A stretch of DNA of 64,000 nucleotides from Lactuca virosa (Eukaryota > Streptophyta > Magnoliopsida > Asterales > Asteraceae): assembly GCA_928212115.1 (NCBI GenBank), contig CAKMRJ010000001.1:360011840-360075839 (forward strand). Direction: 5' to 3'. The notes below the pieces were generated by a model. It was not told the origin of the DNA. It made no database searches and saw only the letters and a program-made list of their open reading frames with translations. The translations under genes were made by a program, and so were the position numbers. Positions 9,394 through 20,531 of this stretch are shown in pieces (position 1 is the first letter of the stretch; every line of letters starts with the position of its first letter).

Positions 9394-10681
9394 CAGGGCA
9401 CATAAAATATTATGGCAGAAGGATGATAAAGTATCACTTCTTTATGTGAGACATTATGCATCGTGTCCAATACGCTTCGGGTATAGGATCGATTGCATAT
9501 GCTGTAATATTTGACCATTCTAATATTTTCCAAATGCCTAGGGCATTAAGAGGGAAAAAGGGACTAGAATCGGTTTTGACTAAAATAATTAAACAACTAT
9601 CAAAGGACGATCTGAGGTTCACTGAGGATTTGTCGCTTGTGAGTAGTTAGGAGTATAGTACTGAATGGACTATATTGACATTATTATGAATAGATAAGAT
9701 TCTATTAAGAATGAGTTGTCATATGGCAAATATGCAAATGTTTCCATTAATGGGAGTTGGGTATTAAGAAATATGTCTAAATTAGAAACTTTTATGCGAG
9801 AAGGATGTTCAAAGGAATGTACTTTGAATGTGAGACTTCACGTCTATGGAATTGTCTTGTAACAATTTCCGATAGAATACCTTGTAATTTCATTAGTCGA
9901 GTCTTGGTAACTTTTGTGCTATGACATTACGAAAGAATCATTGCATAAAATGTTAGAATCTGACATATTCTAAAAGTGGTAAGAATTTGGTATTCTTATA
10001 CTAATAATATGGATTGGGGATTGTGAAATGAAAAGTTTTTCAATTGATCTATTTCACAAAGTATGGACCATAGGAAACCAAAGTGTGCATGCTTGGAGCA
10101 TGGGACAATTGTGGTTATAATTCGAGTAATAAGTTGATTTTCTGAAACAGTAAGCAATGAATAATGAGTAATCAATATGGTGTTTAAATAAAAGTGTTTT
10201 TATTTACGCTCAAAAGCTTTGGGGCCATATAGGATTAATATTATTATTGCGTTTCACTTTGCATGTTTTGACTTCCTGAATAATAAGATTATTCAAACTC
10301 CACAGTCACTCGTACTTTTGGAAGTAAGTGGTGAATCAAGACTGTCGTGAATTGGATTGCAGACTGTCTAAGGATAGACATGACAATAGAATTGCTGCAA
10401 TGTTCATGAGTACTCAGAAATTAAGATTTGAGTATTGGATAAACCCTCGCTCAGAGTATCACTTCATGGAATTCATCACGAGTAATACTGAGATGATAAT
10501 ATCTTATAATCTTGAAACGAAGATATATGAGTTGTAATTTACAAAGTCGGTTATACATTGGTGATACGAAAACGCATCAGTAACTTGGTGTTATAAAACG
10601 TATTGTCATGTATAATTTGATGAGTAAAACATACAAGCATATGAGTTAACGTTTATTCGTTCCTTTTGCCCTAACCGGAAA

Positions 10682-10711
10682 AGCGATATCTGTGGGCCCC
10701 TCGATGATTTG
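10682..10711 (+). other. Near-invariant block close to the Copia-1 3' end
   Basis: AGCGATATCTRTGGGCCCC followed by TCGATGATTT is shared with Copia-2 (16348-16376) and Copia-3 (33255-33283), read in element orientation. Flanking sequence is much less alike. Function unknown. Confidence 0.75.
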
Positions 10712-10994
10712 GTGTTGACTTATGTGCTGGGCCCAGCCAGGACTAAATTGATGTGTTCAATTAGAAGTCCTACATCATCACAAATCAAAAATCGGGAAAC
10801 ATAGATTCTGGACAAAGAGATTGATTACATTCCATGTCTTATGTCTGGGGATATCTTGCAGAACGAAGGATTATATGATCACTTATCTAACGACACGTAA
10901 CTGACTGGGTAAGAGTTCAGCAGCAGCTTTTGGAAGCTACAATTTGCTGGTCAAATTTAGAAGTCACACTAGCAATTATAGTTACAGACTTATC

Positions 10995-11006
10995 CAAGTG
11001 GGAGAC
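10995..11006 (+). other. Copia-1 polypurine tract
   Basis: AAGTGGGAGAC directly precedes the 3' LTR. The same motif precedes the 3' LTRs of Copia-2 and Copia-3. Confidence 0.9.
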
Positions 11007-11846
11007 TGTTAGATTAGGTGTCTAAGCTCATAACTATAATTGGTATGTAGTTGAATTGATAGCAGCACAGTCCTTTTGGGTTGCCCTCAAACCTAGCAAC
11101 TGGACAAGGAAATTATGAAAGGAGAGATATTAATTTATAAGATTAATAAATTAATATAAATGATTTATTAATATGTTAAAAGATTATTATGTTTAATTAA
11201 TAGTTAGCCAGAAATTAATCAGAATTAATTTTGGGTTAAAAGTATTAATTATAAAGTGCAGGGACTAGTTTGCAATTATCAGATAGTTGAGTGGAAGGCT
11301 CCAGAACCTCCTTGGAAGGAGGTGGACGAAATCTATAGGGGAAACCCTAAGGATATCGTCCAAGGGGCTTTGGATAAGGCCTTTGGATTAGCTTAGGCCC
11401 CAAGCAAAGGAGTATTAGGGTTTTCCCTAAACCCTAGATCCCTCAACTATATAAGGAGCCTCCCAGCTCCTGAATTCGCCCACTCCTTCATTGCTGAAAC
11501 CCTAGGGCCGAAAATTGCATACTCCCTCTCTCTCTCTCTCTCCTTCTAATTTCCTTCTTGCTAGCTCTTGGGTGTGATTCCATTAGAGGCATTACATTTG
11601 TGGTGCTAAGCTTCCAAGAAGATCAAGATCAAGATCAAGAGGATTGTCAATTGTTTGCTATAACAATTGAAAGGTAGGTAACTCTTAAACTCTAGTTTGT
11701 TAATTTTGAAATTAGCTCTCTCCTCTAGGGTTCTTGTTTTTCAATTCAAAGTTATATGTTCAATAGTTAAAACATAGATCCAAAGTAGGTTGCATGTGAA
11801 CTTAGGAATTGTTTTCTAGTTTATTTGTTTCACCTAAAACCCATCA
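11007..11846 (+). mobile_element. Copia-1 3' LTR (840 bp)
   Basis: Same sequence as 4269-5127 apart from about 7 substitutions, a 19-bp deletion near 11180 and a few small indels. The TATA box is at 11447-11456. The right border cuts the G1 protease frame. Confidence 0.93.
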
Positions 11847-12063
11847 CATCTTTGGTTGTTTTGGTTTTCCCATTAGCCATCTCCACCGTAAAGGCTTCGC
11901 TTAGCTTCTGGGGTTGTTGTTTTAGTAAGTGTTTGAATTTGTTACTAACTAAGCTTCGCTTAGCTCCACTATCGAATAAGATGGATGTGTAAGTGTTGTT
12001 ATGTGGGAACGTACCAGTAACAACCGTCGGGTCTTGATTTGTCTCACCTTGACCCAAGGTCAA
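11847..12063 (-). pseudogene. G1 aspartic protease, N-terminal half with catalytic motif
   Basis: On the minus strand the frame runs from the end of gag (RILTLGQGE) into a retropepsin with catalytic ILFDSGAKRSLVS. It would cleave the Gag-Pol polyprotein. It breaks off after ANGKTKTTKD at the Copia-1 insertion and resumes at 4268. The active-site Asp-Ser-Gly is intact. Confidence 0.88.
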
Positions 12064-12651
12064 GATCCTTCCTGATCCTCCTACCCCCTTGTTGTTGGCT
12101 TTGGGGCAATTGCGTCTGAAATGGCCGGTCCCTCCACATCTGTAACAAGTGTGGCTAACCCCAACGTTATTGTTGTTGTGGTTGTTGTTGTTATGGTAGT
12201 TTGGCTGTTGGTTCTGTTGTGGTTGAGATCTGCAGTATCAGGTGGTGTGTCCTTTCTTGTTGCATCTATTGCAATACGGCTTCCGACAGGCTCCTTTATG
12301 ATGGAAATTGCACTTGTTGTATTTTGGAAGACTTCCAGCATACGGTCTTGCTGGTGTTGATGTAGTAGGTGTCATGGCCGCTTGGATAGCAACAACATGT
12401 TGTTTCTTCGAGGATCCTTGAGTTGGCTGTCCCTTCCTCTTACTCCCAGACTCTCGCTTTTTGCTCTTAAGCTTAAGTTTTGGAGCGCATTGATAAGCTG
12501 TCACTCGTTGGTTTCCGTGGTCGTTACTTCGGCTGGAGTTGTCGACATTATCTCCATCTCTGTTGGTGTTGTTTGCGTTGACTTGTGCCATAGCAGCGGT
12601 TACGGCAGCCGTTACAGCAGCTTGGAATGTAGTAGAGTCCATCGGCAGGAT
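12064..12651 (-). pseudogene. G1 gag, central and C-terminal part
   Basis: Minus-strand Gag remnant. The N-terminal stretch FQAAVTAAVTAAMAQVNANN is the Ala/Val-rich start typical of plant chromovirus Gag. The main Retrotrans_gag domain is missing: the sequence jumps to a basic KLKLKSKKRESGSKRK segment. A CNFHHKGACRKPYCNRC region and a knuckle CYRCGGTGHFRRNC follow, with an in-frame TGA between them and an Asn-rich (GTT)n codon tract near 12161-12205. The first codons lie at 49809-49857, displaced by the SIRE element. Confidence 0.82.
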
Positions 12652-12656
12652 TGGTG

Positions 12657-13333
12657 TGAGAGAACAAGATAGATCTAATTCGAAGGGACAAGGTTTGAAA
12701 ACTCAAACCTTGAGTTAATTCTTAAGATCAATGTCTGCTTGCTAATAAATGTTCCAGTCAAGCCTGGATAGACCAGTCAAGCCTGGATAAACCAGTCAAG
12801 TCTGAGTTAATGCATTCAACAAATAATCAAGCCACAAGTGAAGAATGAGAATAAAGATCAAAGTAAAGTTAATAAATGAAGAACAAGAAGAGTGTTTTAA
12901 AGAGAGTTGAAATAACTTAGTAAATGCCAAAAGTGAGTGAATGATCCGTCTCATAACATTTCATTGAAAGCTCCTTTAAATAGGAGTAAGTGAAACATGG
13001 TACAAACCACTAAACATACATAGGACCGGATAAAGGGAACAATTATTATATTCTGATTGTCCAAGTTGACAAACATACTAAGTCCTATGAAATGTCTAAT
13101 CATGCTAAGAGACAAAAGTAATTAATACAGAAAAAGACAAAACAACTTCACCGGATCACCACACATTCGGGACATGAAGTCCATTCTGGAATTTCTTCAC
13201 TCCTGATCTTCCAATCAACTTATCTCCAAGTCCGGACAACTTCCGGACTACTCTTCACTTCGAAACTTGATGCTGACTTCGGAATTATTACTTGGACTTA
13301 GGATTGCTAGTGGTTCACTTTCAGGTTCCAACA
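12657..13333 (-). mobile_element. SIRE-type 3' LTR (677 bp)
   Basis: Plus-strand ends are TGAGAGAACAAG and GGTTCCAACA. A 20-bp unit (CCAGTCAAGCCTGGATAGA type) is present three times at about 12750-12808 but only twice in the other LTR. A TATA-like TATTTAAA on the minus strand is near 12975. Confidence 0.92.
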
Positions 13334-13345
13334 ATCTCCCCCTAA
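13334..13345 (-). other. SIRE-type polypurine tract
   Basis: Plus strand ATCTCCCCCTAA, i.e. TTAGGGGGAGAT in element orientation, abuts the LTR start TGTTGG. Confidence 0.9.
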
Positions 13346-13455
13346 GTGAACTTAGCAATCCAGTCAGCTTTAGATTGCTTCTTCCTTGATGAAGGTATAC
13401 ACTCTGAACAACCATTCTCTGACTTCGATATACCAGGATAGCTGACTTACAAAGT

Positions 13456-15302
13456 TCACTTTGATCTGTTCTGGAGCATTAGACTTGGATGCACGAGAAA
13501 TGAACTTCCGAAGGGCTTTGGTTGGAACAAGGTGTTTGTCAAGGACTCAAAAAAGTCCTTCTTGTTAGTCTTTCTGGTTGTATAGAAAAACCCTAGAACT
13601 GGGTCATCGATTGGACCATTTGCAAGTAGTTTAGCTTCAGGAAGAACAAAATCGATTTTTGCAACGAAGTCTTCAGTTTCGTATAGGTGTGCCAGCTCAT
13701 AGTCACATCTGCAAAATTTGGCGACGTAGTCCTTGAGGAAACTCAGAGTAGCATGGTAAGCACCCATACTGATATCATCATTTTGAATTCCTCGGAAGTG
13801 AGCAGCCAAGGTGAGAATGTCATTTGGATTCATCGAGGGGAAATCAGCATCAGTGACAATCCGATGGGTTGGTTTATTCCGGAAGATGTGAAATCGAAAT
13901 AATGGGCAGTTAAGTTCGAACTTCACTAAGATTTTTCTTCCAAAACCATGGACCTTGGTAATTCTTTTTCTTGTCTAAAGTTCCTTCAAAGGTTGTGCAT
14001 TCTTGGAGTAGAATGTTTCAAGTCTTTCACGCTCAGTCCGGAGGATCACTTCCGGATTATCATTGGGATGAAGAGGAGCGAACTTGATGTAGTACTTGCT
14101 GTAAGGGGAGAGAGGAAGATCGAGCTGTTCGGAGTCATTGGTAGGAACATCGTAATACATGAAAGGAATGATTTCATGATCACATAGAATGCCTTCACGA
14201 CATAGAGGAGATATTCCTCGCATCGGATCAGGATTATCCTTGAGAGCTTGAATCCGGATGCTGTCTTCTAGAGCCTTGTTGATTTCTTCCTGAGACCATC
14301 CTTGTTTTTGCTTTGGAGGAGGACCGGAGTGGGGGGCTTGTTGTTCAGAAGTCATTGGCTTTTTGCCTTTGTCTCTTTTCAATGCAGCCATGATGAACTG
14401 CATGTTCTCATCCACAACATATTCTGGAGTAGGGTTCGGAAGAGGTTCGTCCGGAATTTCATCAGGGATATGGAGTGGAGAACCCTGATCTATAGGAGCA
14501 ATTTTTGGAGCCGGAATGGGTGGAAGCATAGAAGGAGTGGCTCGGAAGGCTTGAGCTGTGAGGAGGGACTTTGCCTTAGCCATTTGAATTCCCATCCGAA
14601 GAGCATCAGGTAGAGAAGCTGGCCAGGAAGCAGCGGACCAAATTTTCTTTTCTTCATCTGTTAGCACCTTTAGAGTAAGCTTCTTCGGAGCCTCGAGACC
14701 AAGAACTCCATTTGTAACATACATCTCTTTATCACTGTCATCTTCATCATCAGAGTTGTTTCCTAGAATTCCGGAGACAACGTGGACTTCGTCATCAGAA
14801 TCCAGATCTTCATCAAGGAGCTGGAAAACCGAGGCAGGCTTCCATGGTTGGCTTGGACCTTCTCCCCCTCTTGCATCGGTGGATTTTGGAACCGGTGCAA
14901 GGAGTAAGGAGTCCTTCAAATCTTCAAACTTGGAGAACACTGTCTGAAGGCCCGTATTGAATTGACGAGTGAGGGCATCGTATGCTTCGGAAGTGGGAGC
15001 TTGAGCAGCGAGACAATGGAACAAATGGCCAAGAACGGCCAACATCTCATCAAACTTTCGATTCGGAACATCAACAATGTTCCAGGTGGATCGAAGTAGC
15101 TTGATGAGGACTTGTTGAATAATAAGATTCATCTCCTCCTTCTTCTTGATCTCCTTCTCCAATCGCTGGATCTGCTTCTCATGACGAACATGGGTATGCT
15201 TAATAAGATCGTTGGTAGCAGACACCAAGTCATCATGGACCTTGAGCATGGTGGTGATCGTGTCCAGATAATGTTCAACGGAAGTGTCATACTTGGCTTC
15301 AC
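13456..15302 (-). pseudogene. SIRE env-like ORF, C-terminal part
   Basis: Minus-strand frame continuing the env-like ORF after the Copia-2 insertion; it resumes at EGEAKYDTSVEHYL. A heptad-like charged segment (HEKQIQRLEKEIKKKEEM) suggests a coiled coil, followed by acidic stretches (DEDLDSDDEVHV, NNSDDEDDSDKEM) and Pro-rich spacers. One TAG stop after AQPLKEL is followed by the same frame to 13456. Proteins in this position are called env-like in SIRE/Maximus elements; a membrane role is unproven, and I see no clear signal peptide or strong membrane helix. The first residues of the apparent ORF upstream of 15302 come from the Copia-2 LTR and are not part of the gene. Confidence 0.8.
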
Positions 15303-15307
15303 CTTCT

Positions 15308-16061
15308 TGTTGGGTTTTGAGCATTCTAACACTCCTATGGTGTACATGCAACCCTATAAACCTTGGATCTATGTTTTCTCTATTATACATGCAAATATTA
15401 ACTATTCCAAGGTTTCATCCTAACTAGCATATTATGAAGCACCTATACTACAAAGTTCTAGTTAGATGACATACCTTTTGATGTAGTTTGATGTCTTCAA
15501 GCTTTAAGAGCTTAGCCCCAATAGTGTGGAAGCCTCAAATGGAATCACAAATCACCAAAACACCTTGGAAGAACTTGAGAGAATATGTATGCACACTAAA
15601 ATCGGCCCACTCTTATTTTCACACACTTGTGTCAATTTTGTGAGCCAAGGACCCCTTTATATATTATGGAGGATTAGGGTTACATCCATGTAAACCCTAA
15701 TACCCATGACCTTTCATTTACATAGGATCCATGGGTTAAAAGCTCCATGGACCATCCATGAAAGCTTAGCCCAACCTAAATGAACTTGGCCCATTCCATA
15801 TATATATAAGAGTCCATATTTAATTAGTTCTTTTTGATCACTTAATTAATTCTAAATTAATTCTTGATCAATACTAATTAAATAATATGATTCCATATTA
15901 ATATATTAGAACTTATAATATATTAATATAAATCATAAATATACTATTCTCAAAAGACTATCCATATAAATTGTGCCGGTGAAGTGCAACCCAAATGGAC
16001 CATGCCGGGTCGGGTCAAGTACATACCAAATATAGTTATGGACTTAGACATTAATCCAACA
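15308..16061 (-). mobile_element. Copia-2 3' LTR
   Basis: Plus-strand ends TGTTGGGTTTTGAGC and TTAATCCAACA. It is followed at 16062 by the polypurine tract complement (GTCTCCCACTTGG), which fixes this copy as the 3' LTR of a minus-strand element. Confidence 0.93.
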
Positions 16062-16347
16062 GTCTCCCACTTGGATAAGTCTAAAACTATTATTGAGTAT
16101 GACTTCAAAACCTAACTGGCAATCGTAGCTCTTAAAGCCGCTGTCGAACTCTGACCTTGTCAATGACTTGTCCATTAGATAAGGGATCATATATTCCTCC
16201 ATTCTAGATATCATATGGACTGACACATGGATTATAATCATTCTCTCTGTCCATTTGTTGTTTCCCGATTTTTGATTTATGATGACTGACTGATTGAACA
16301 AATCAAATCAGTCATGGCTTGGCCAAGCACTCACATGTGTCATCGCT

Positions 16348-16376
16348 AAATCATCGAGGGGCCCATAGATATCGCT
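16348..16376 (-). other. Near-invariant 3' block in Copia-2
   Basis: Reverse complement reads AGCGATATCTATGGGCCCC then TCGATGATTT, matching Copia-1 and Copia-3. Confidence 0.75.
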
Positions 16377-17710
16377 TTTATCCCGAAGGTAAAAGGAATG
16401 GATAAACTTCGACTCATATGGCTTGTTCTACTACTTGTTGAATCATACACAAAGGCACGTTTTATAACATCGAGTTACCAATGCGTTTTCGTGCAATCAA
16501 TGTATAACCAACTCATAGTAACAACTCATATCTCTAGGTTTGAAGAATATAAGATATTATCGTCTCATGATCACTCGTGATAAAATCCATGAAGTGATTC
16601 AAATGAGCGCGGTTTGAATCCAATACTCAGAACTTATGAGCACTCATGAGTGTTGTAGCACCACTTTGTCCACCAACTTGGACCTCTACAAACCAACCCA
16701 TGACAGTCTTGATTCATATCTACTTCCAACATATGACCGACTGTGGATGGTTTGAATAACTTAATCATTCAGGAAGAGCGACTTAGTTATTCTGGAAGTC
16801 AAAACATGCAAAGTGAAACACAAGAATAAATGAATCAAATATGGTATCAAACCCTATGAATATAAATAAACACTTTTATTTATCACCATACTGATTACTC
16901 ATTATTCATTGTTTCGGTTTATCAACTTTATACTTGAATTAAAAACACTAGTTGTCCCATGCTCCAAGCATGTACACTATGTTTTTCTTAAACAATAGCT
17001 TTGCCATACACCAAGTATGCACTCTATGTTTGTCTATGATCCTTACTTTGTGAAATAAACCAATTGAACATAATTTCAATGATTCTAATTTCACACTCCC
17101 AAATCCTTATCGAAAAATGTGAGAATTTCAAATTCCTATCATTTATCGAAATCTGTTTAGATTTTAAACTTATATGCACTGACCCTCCTGTAATGAATAT
17201 GTACAAAGTCACAAAGACTTGTCAACAGTCATTATAAGGTATTCCAATGGAGATCAACTCCATGGAAACTAAGTCTCATATTCAAAGTACATTGCTTTGG
17301 ACATGCTTCTTGCATTAAGTTTTCTAATCTTACACAGATAACTTCCACCTATGGAGACAACTCCATATTCTCATTTTGACTATCACTTCTGAATAAGAGA
17401 TGCCTCTTTTCAGAATATGTCAATATGGTCCTTCCAAAATTAGCACTATACTTCCAACTGTCCCTGAGCAACCAATCTTTGGTAAACCTCAGATTGTCCT
17501 CGACAATTGCTTAATCATTTTAGTCATATCCAATTCTAGACCTTTTCCCTTCTTAATGCCTCTGGGCATTTGGAAAAATTTAGAAATGACAAATATTATA
17601 GCACATGCAATCGATCCTGTACCCAAAGCAAATGGTACACGATTCATGATGTCTCACATAAAGACATGATTCTAGACCAGTCTTTTGCTACAATATTTTT
17701 ATTTGCCATG

Positions 17711-17765
17711 TTTTCAAAATTTGACTATGAAGAGGGATGCTGTAATCATAATCGAATTTTGAGAA
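17711..17765 (-). other. Class I hairpin H4 in Copia-2
   Basis: Arms CAAAATTTGACTATG and CATAATCGAATTTTG enclose AAGAGGGATGCTGTAAT, the complement of the class I loop. Confidence 0.72.
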
Positions 17766-17810
17766 CGCAATATATAGAATTTCCTTAAGTTGAACCAATC
17801 CAACATGAAA

Positions 17811-17813
<3 letters not shown>

Positions 17814-17861
<48 letters not shown>
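17814..17861 (+). repeat. TA dinucleotide microsatellite
   Basis: About 24 TA units inside the decayed pol of Copia-2. Confidence 0.95.
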
Positions 17862-17863
<2 letters not shown>

Positions 17864-18229
17864 TGACTAAAGATGATTAAGGTCTCAATCTAAGCCTTTA
17901 GAACTGAAATGAAGTATATCCTCTCCCTTAATTATAGCAAAACAACTTTTTCAATCCCTGCAGCCTCACGAATTGAAACTTTTGTTTTCTATAATTAACA
18001 TTGCTAACTTGCAACACTAACAATAATTATCATGCTCCCACTAACATGATGATTATTAGCATAACACTTATGCTCCCACTAGCTTTGACATGTACTCAGA
18101 AATCAGCTGGACTTCTAGAAATCAATACTTTATTGACTTTCTTACCAAAGTTCAGATTTCTGATACGAGATGCTTTGATAAAACTTTATCAAAATCATAC
18201 ACCTTTCCTTAGATAGCATGCATGTGTGT

Positions 18230-18286
18230 CTAAACAATTTCAGAACTATGAAAAGGGATGTCGTAATCATAGTCTCAATTGTTTAG
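18230..18286 (-). other. Class I hairpin H3 in Copia-2
   Basis: Ten-bp perfect outer arms CTAAACAATT/AATTGTTTAG and inner arms ACTATG/CATAGT enclose AAAAGGGATGTCGTAAT. The arms differ from those of Copia-1 H3, yet pairing is preserved. Confidence 0.78.
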
Positions 18287-19783
18287 ACCTTTTGCCATCT
18301 GCTTCAAATCTACTTGGTGGAAGTGTTTCCTCACCATCATTTTCATGAATCGGAGAGAAACCTTATGACCCTTAGATTTTATGGTGTATGTGTTCTTATC
18401 CATGTGAATCGTCAAAACCATAGTCACAAGACAAGGATAATGACAAATCCAAACTCATATGGACTGAACTTATGCAATCTTAACTTCTTGCCACCTGGCA
18501 GTACAGGGCCTGCCATTGCTTCCAAGTTGTTATGCAACCAATTGAGAACTTTCAGAACTCCTATGCAAAGCCAACTTTAACTGGAATGGGCACATAATAT
18601 GTCAACACGATAGTTATAAACCTCAAGTCGTGTGCTAGTGAAGAACCTCAGGTTTTATTCTTGATTAGTTCTTGAAATTCTTTTTAGGATCTTTAAGACT
18701 CCCACTATCCTCTTGACATATAAGACTATCTTGCCAAATATTCAAGAGATAGTGCGGATTCTTTATCAAGACAAACACTTCACACAATTGGCCTTAGTTG
18801 GTCTTTGTTTTATCCAAAACATCACAACTTACCAATTTCAAATGTACAAGAGTAGGACACTTTTACTCTTACATTTGACAAGTGTTTTAAACCTTTCTTT
18901 AAGATATGTCACTCAAGTTACAATCTTGGAGTATGACTCTAAGAATTGTTTTGGAACGAAGTATGACTCATCTTCCTGATCTAACCATTTCAACAATTCA
19001 TGACTCCTCTTCTTAGTCATAAGAATGCACTAAGATGACCTTTAGAGGACTAATTGTGATATGATTTCTAAATCATTAAGATGATCACAAACATGATACT
19101 AAAGTACTCTCCCATCTTTTCAGATTTGAGAAACTTTTATCTTTCTGCCTAATTTGATTCTTCCCATTCGTTCTGCCATACATTGAGACTTTTCCAATGT
19201 TTCAGAATTATACTTAAACTTGTAAGTATAACCATATTTACTAAACTTTAGTAAATCAAATAGTCTTAACGATCTTTGTGGTGGACATGACCAGTGCACA
19301 AGAATGTGTACTCGATCCCTTTAGTTCTTCACTTGACTCACACATCCATGTGAACAAGTAATTAGTCTTGATTTTCCAATGCTTGAAAGTTCTCATTCAT
19401 CATACTATTCAAATTGCATGATTCCAAGTTTCGGTCCAATTGAAACTTGGGCGATGAGGAACTTTCCTGATTTGGTAAATTTAGACACTACCACAAATGA
19501 AAGAATCAAATCCATTTTCCAATATTGCTGTCAGTGGAATCATATAAGCAACAATTTTCCACAAATGCCATTGTAAGGATACTTCAAATAAATAAAATTA
19601 AACAATTTTCTTTTATTTTAAAACTTTGCGGAAAAACTTATCCTTACAATCCACATGGAAAATTGTTGTTATCTATTCCTTAGCAATATATCATAACTTC
19701 TTAAGCAACTGCTCAAAATTCTGATGCGATCGAAATCCACCTTCGCGATCAGAATCAGCATATACTTCCTTTAAGATTTCTCT

Positions 19784-20531
19784 CTATTCTTTGATTCTTA
19801 AAACATCAAGATGTGACCCAGTCACATCATGTAATGAGGATCTCAGAATAGAACTTAACAGAGTTAGATAATGGGCTCTACCTGATGTAGAGTCAAACTT
19901 ATTGACTTTAACATCCTTAGGTAAATTTGGCAGCTTTGCAATCAACGACCCTTCCTTTGGCAAAATAAACATATGGACCCTTTGGTAATGGGACTATCTC
20001 AGACTTAGCCTTTCTCTTTACCATTTGGTCAACCGGGTTGACTATGGCCAATCCCTTTCCATTGGGAAGAGAATGCTTTTTCTGGATTTCCAGTGTCACC
20101 ATTGTCACTGTCCATAAAGTTTTTGGGAAGTTGATCTTCTAATCAAATTTGCTTTACTATCGTTCCAAATCATTGCTGATTCAGCAGCACCAAGCAAATA
20201 GATATGATCATTAAGTTCATGTCATAGTCTGTTTCATAGTAGTCCCAAAGGAACTCACTATGTGACTTAGAAAGTGATTGAACATCCAACTTTCTCAAGA
20301 CTTTGACACCCAACTCTCCCGGCTTGTCAATATGTGACTTCATCTCTAAGATGTGATCACACATAGACCTTGCTTGCCATTAGGGCTTGAGTGACCTTGA
20401 ACTTGTGGGTTAGGGAGAATAATTGGAGGAGGTGGAGGAAGAGAAGTATGACTTCCATGAGCCAAACTCGGGAAGTCATATTCATTAGGAAAGCTTGGTT
20501 TGGGAAGATCATTGTTGTCTAAACCAGACAT
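19784..20531 (-). pseudogene. Copia-2 decayed gag
   Basis: Four minus-strand frames in order match Copia-1 Gag: MSGLDNNDLPKPSF, then HTSLPPPPPIILPNPQVQ, then HILEMKSHID, then KRKAKSEIVPLPKG and GRAHYLTLLSS. The zinc knuckle is destroyed (VYFAKGRVVDCK). Frameshifts separate the pieces. Confidence 0.82.

Larger units (their letters stand above)
7210..10990 (+). pseudogene. Copia-1 decayed pol region
   Basis: There is no long ORF, but islands of Copia pol can be read in order. 7729-7914 reads FSKYGYTYKIKYNSE and GRKIK, matching the integrase core; nearby 7690-7770 matches the preceding catalytic-Asp region. Around 9080-9110 a remnant of the phrase before the RT active site (KASGS) is visible. 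At 9456-9510 VQYASGIGSIAYAV matches the conserved segment after RT. Stops and shifts occur throughout, so no enzyme can be made. Copia-2 and Copia-3 show the same islands in the same order, so the decay probably predates their spread. Confidence 0.8.
4269..11846 (+). mobile_element. Copia-1: complete LTR retrotransposon with intact gag frame and decayed pol
   Basis: Two LTRs, a tRNA-Met primer site, a long leader, a gag ORF, a decayed pol and a polypurine tract are present in this order on the plus strand. The left flank is TATCT (4264-4268) and the right flank CATCT (11847-11851): a 5-bp target duplication with one mismatch. It splits the protease gene of G1. The LTRs differ by about 7 substitutions, one 19-bp deletion and small indels over 840 bp, so insertion is fairly recent. 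It belongs to the same decayed lineage as Copia-2 and Copia-3. Confidence 0.93.
16062..19783 (-). pseudogene. Copia-2 decayed pol region
   Basis: No long ORF. On the minus strand near 17605-17655 the segment RVPFALGTGSIACA is a remnant of the conserved pol segment RVPYASxIGSIMYA. Near 18060-18090 the AAAGCTAGTGGGAGCAT phrase before the RT active site survives, and near 19270-19310 the integrase-like region is recognisable by comparison with Copia-1. Class I hairpins H3 and H4 lie within it. Confidence 0.75.

Noticed and set aside
12121..12360. Plus-strand ORF rich in Val and Leu, membrane-like
   Set aside because: Antisense shadow of the Asn-rich (GTT)n tract and zinc-knuckle region of G1 gag.
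13975..15390. A 471-codon protein starting MYNRENIDPRFIG
   Set aside because: The first part is Copia-2 LTR sequence (also at 22087-22272); the real env-like segment starts only below 15303.
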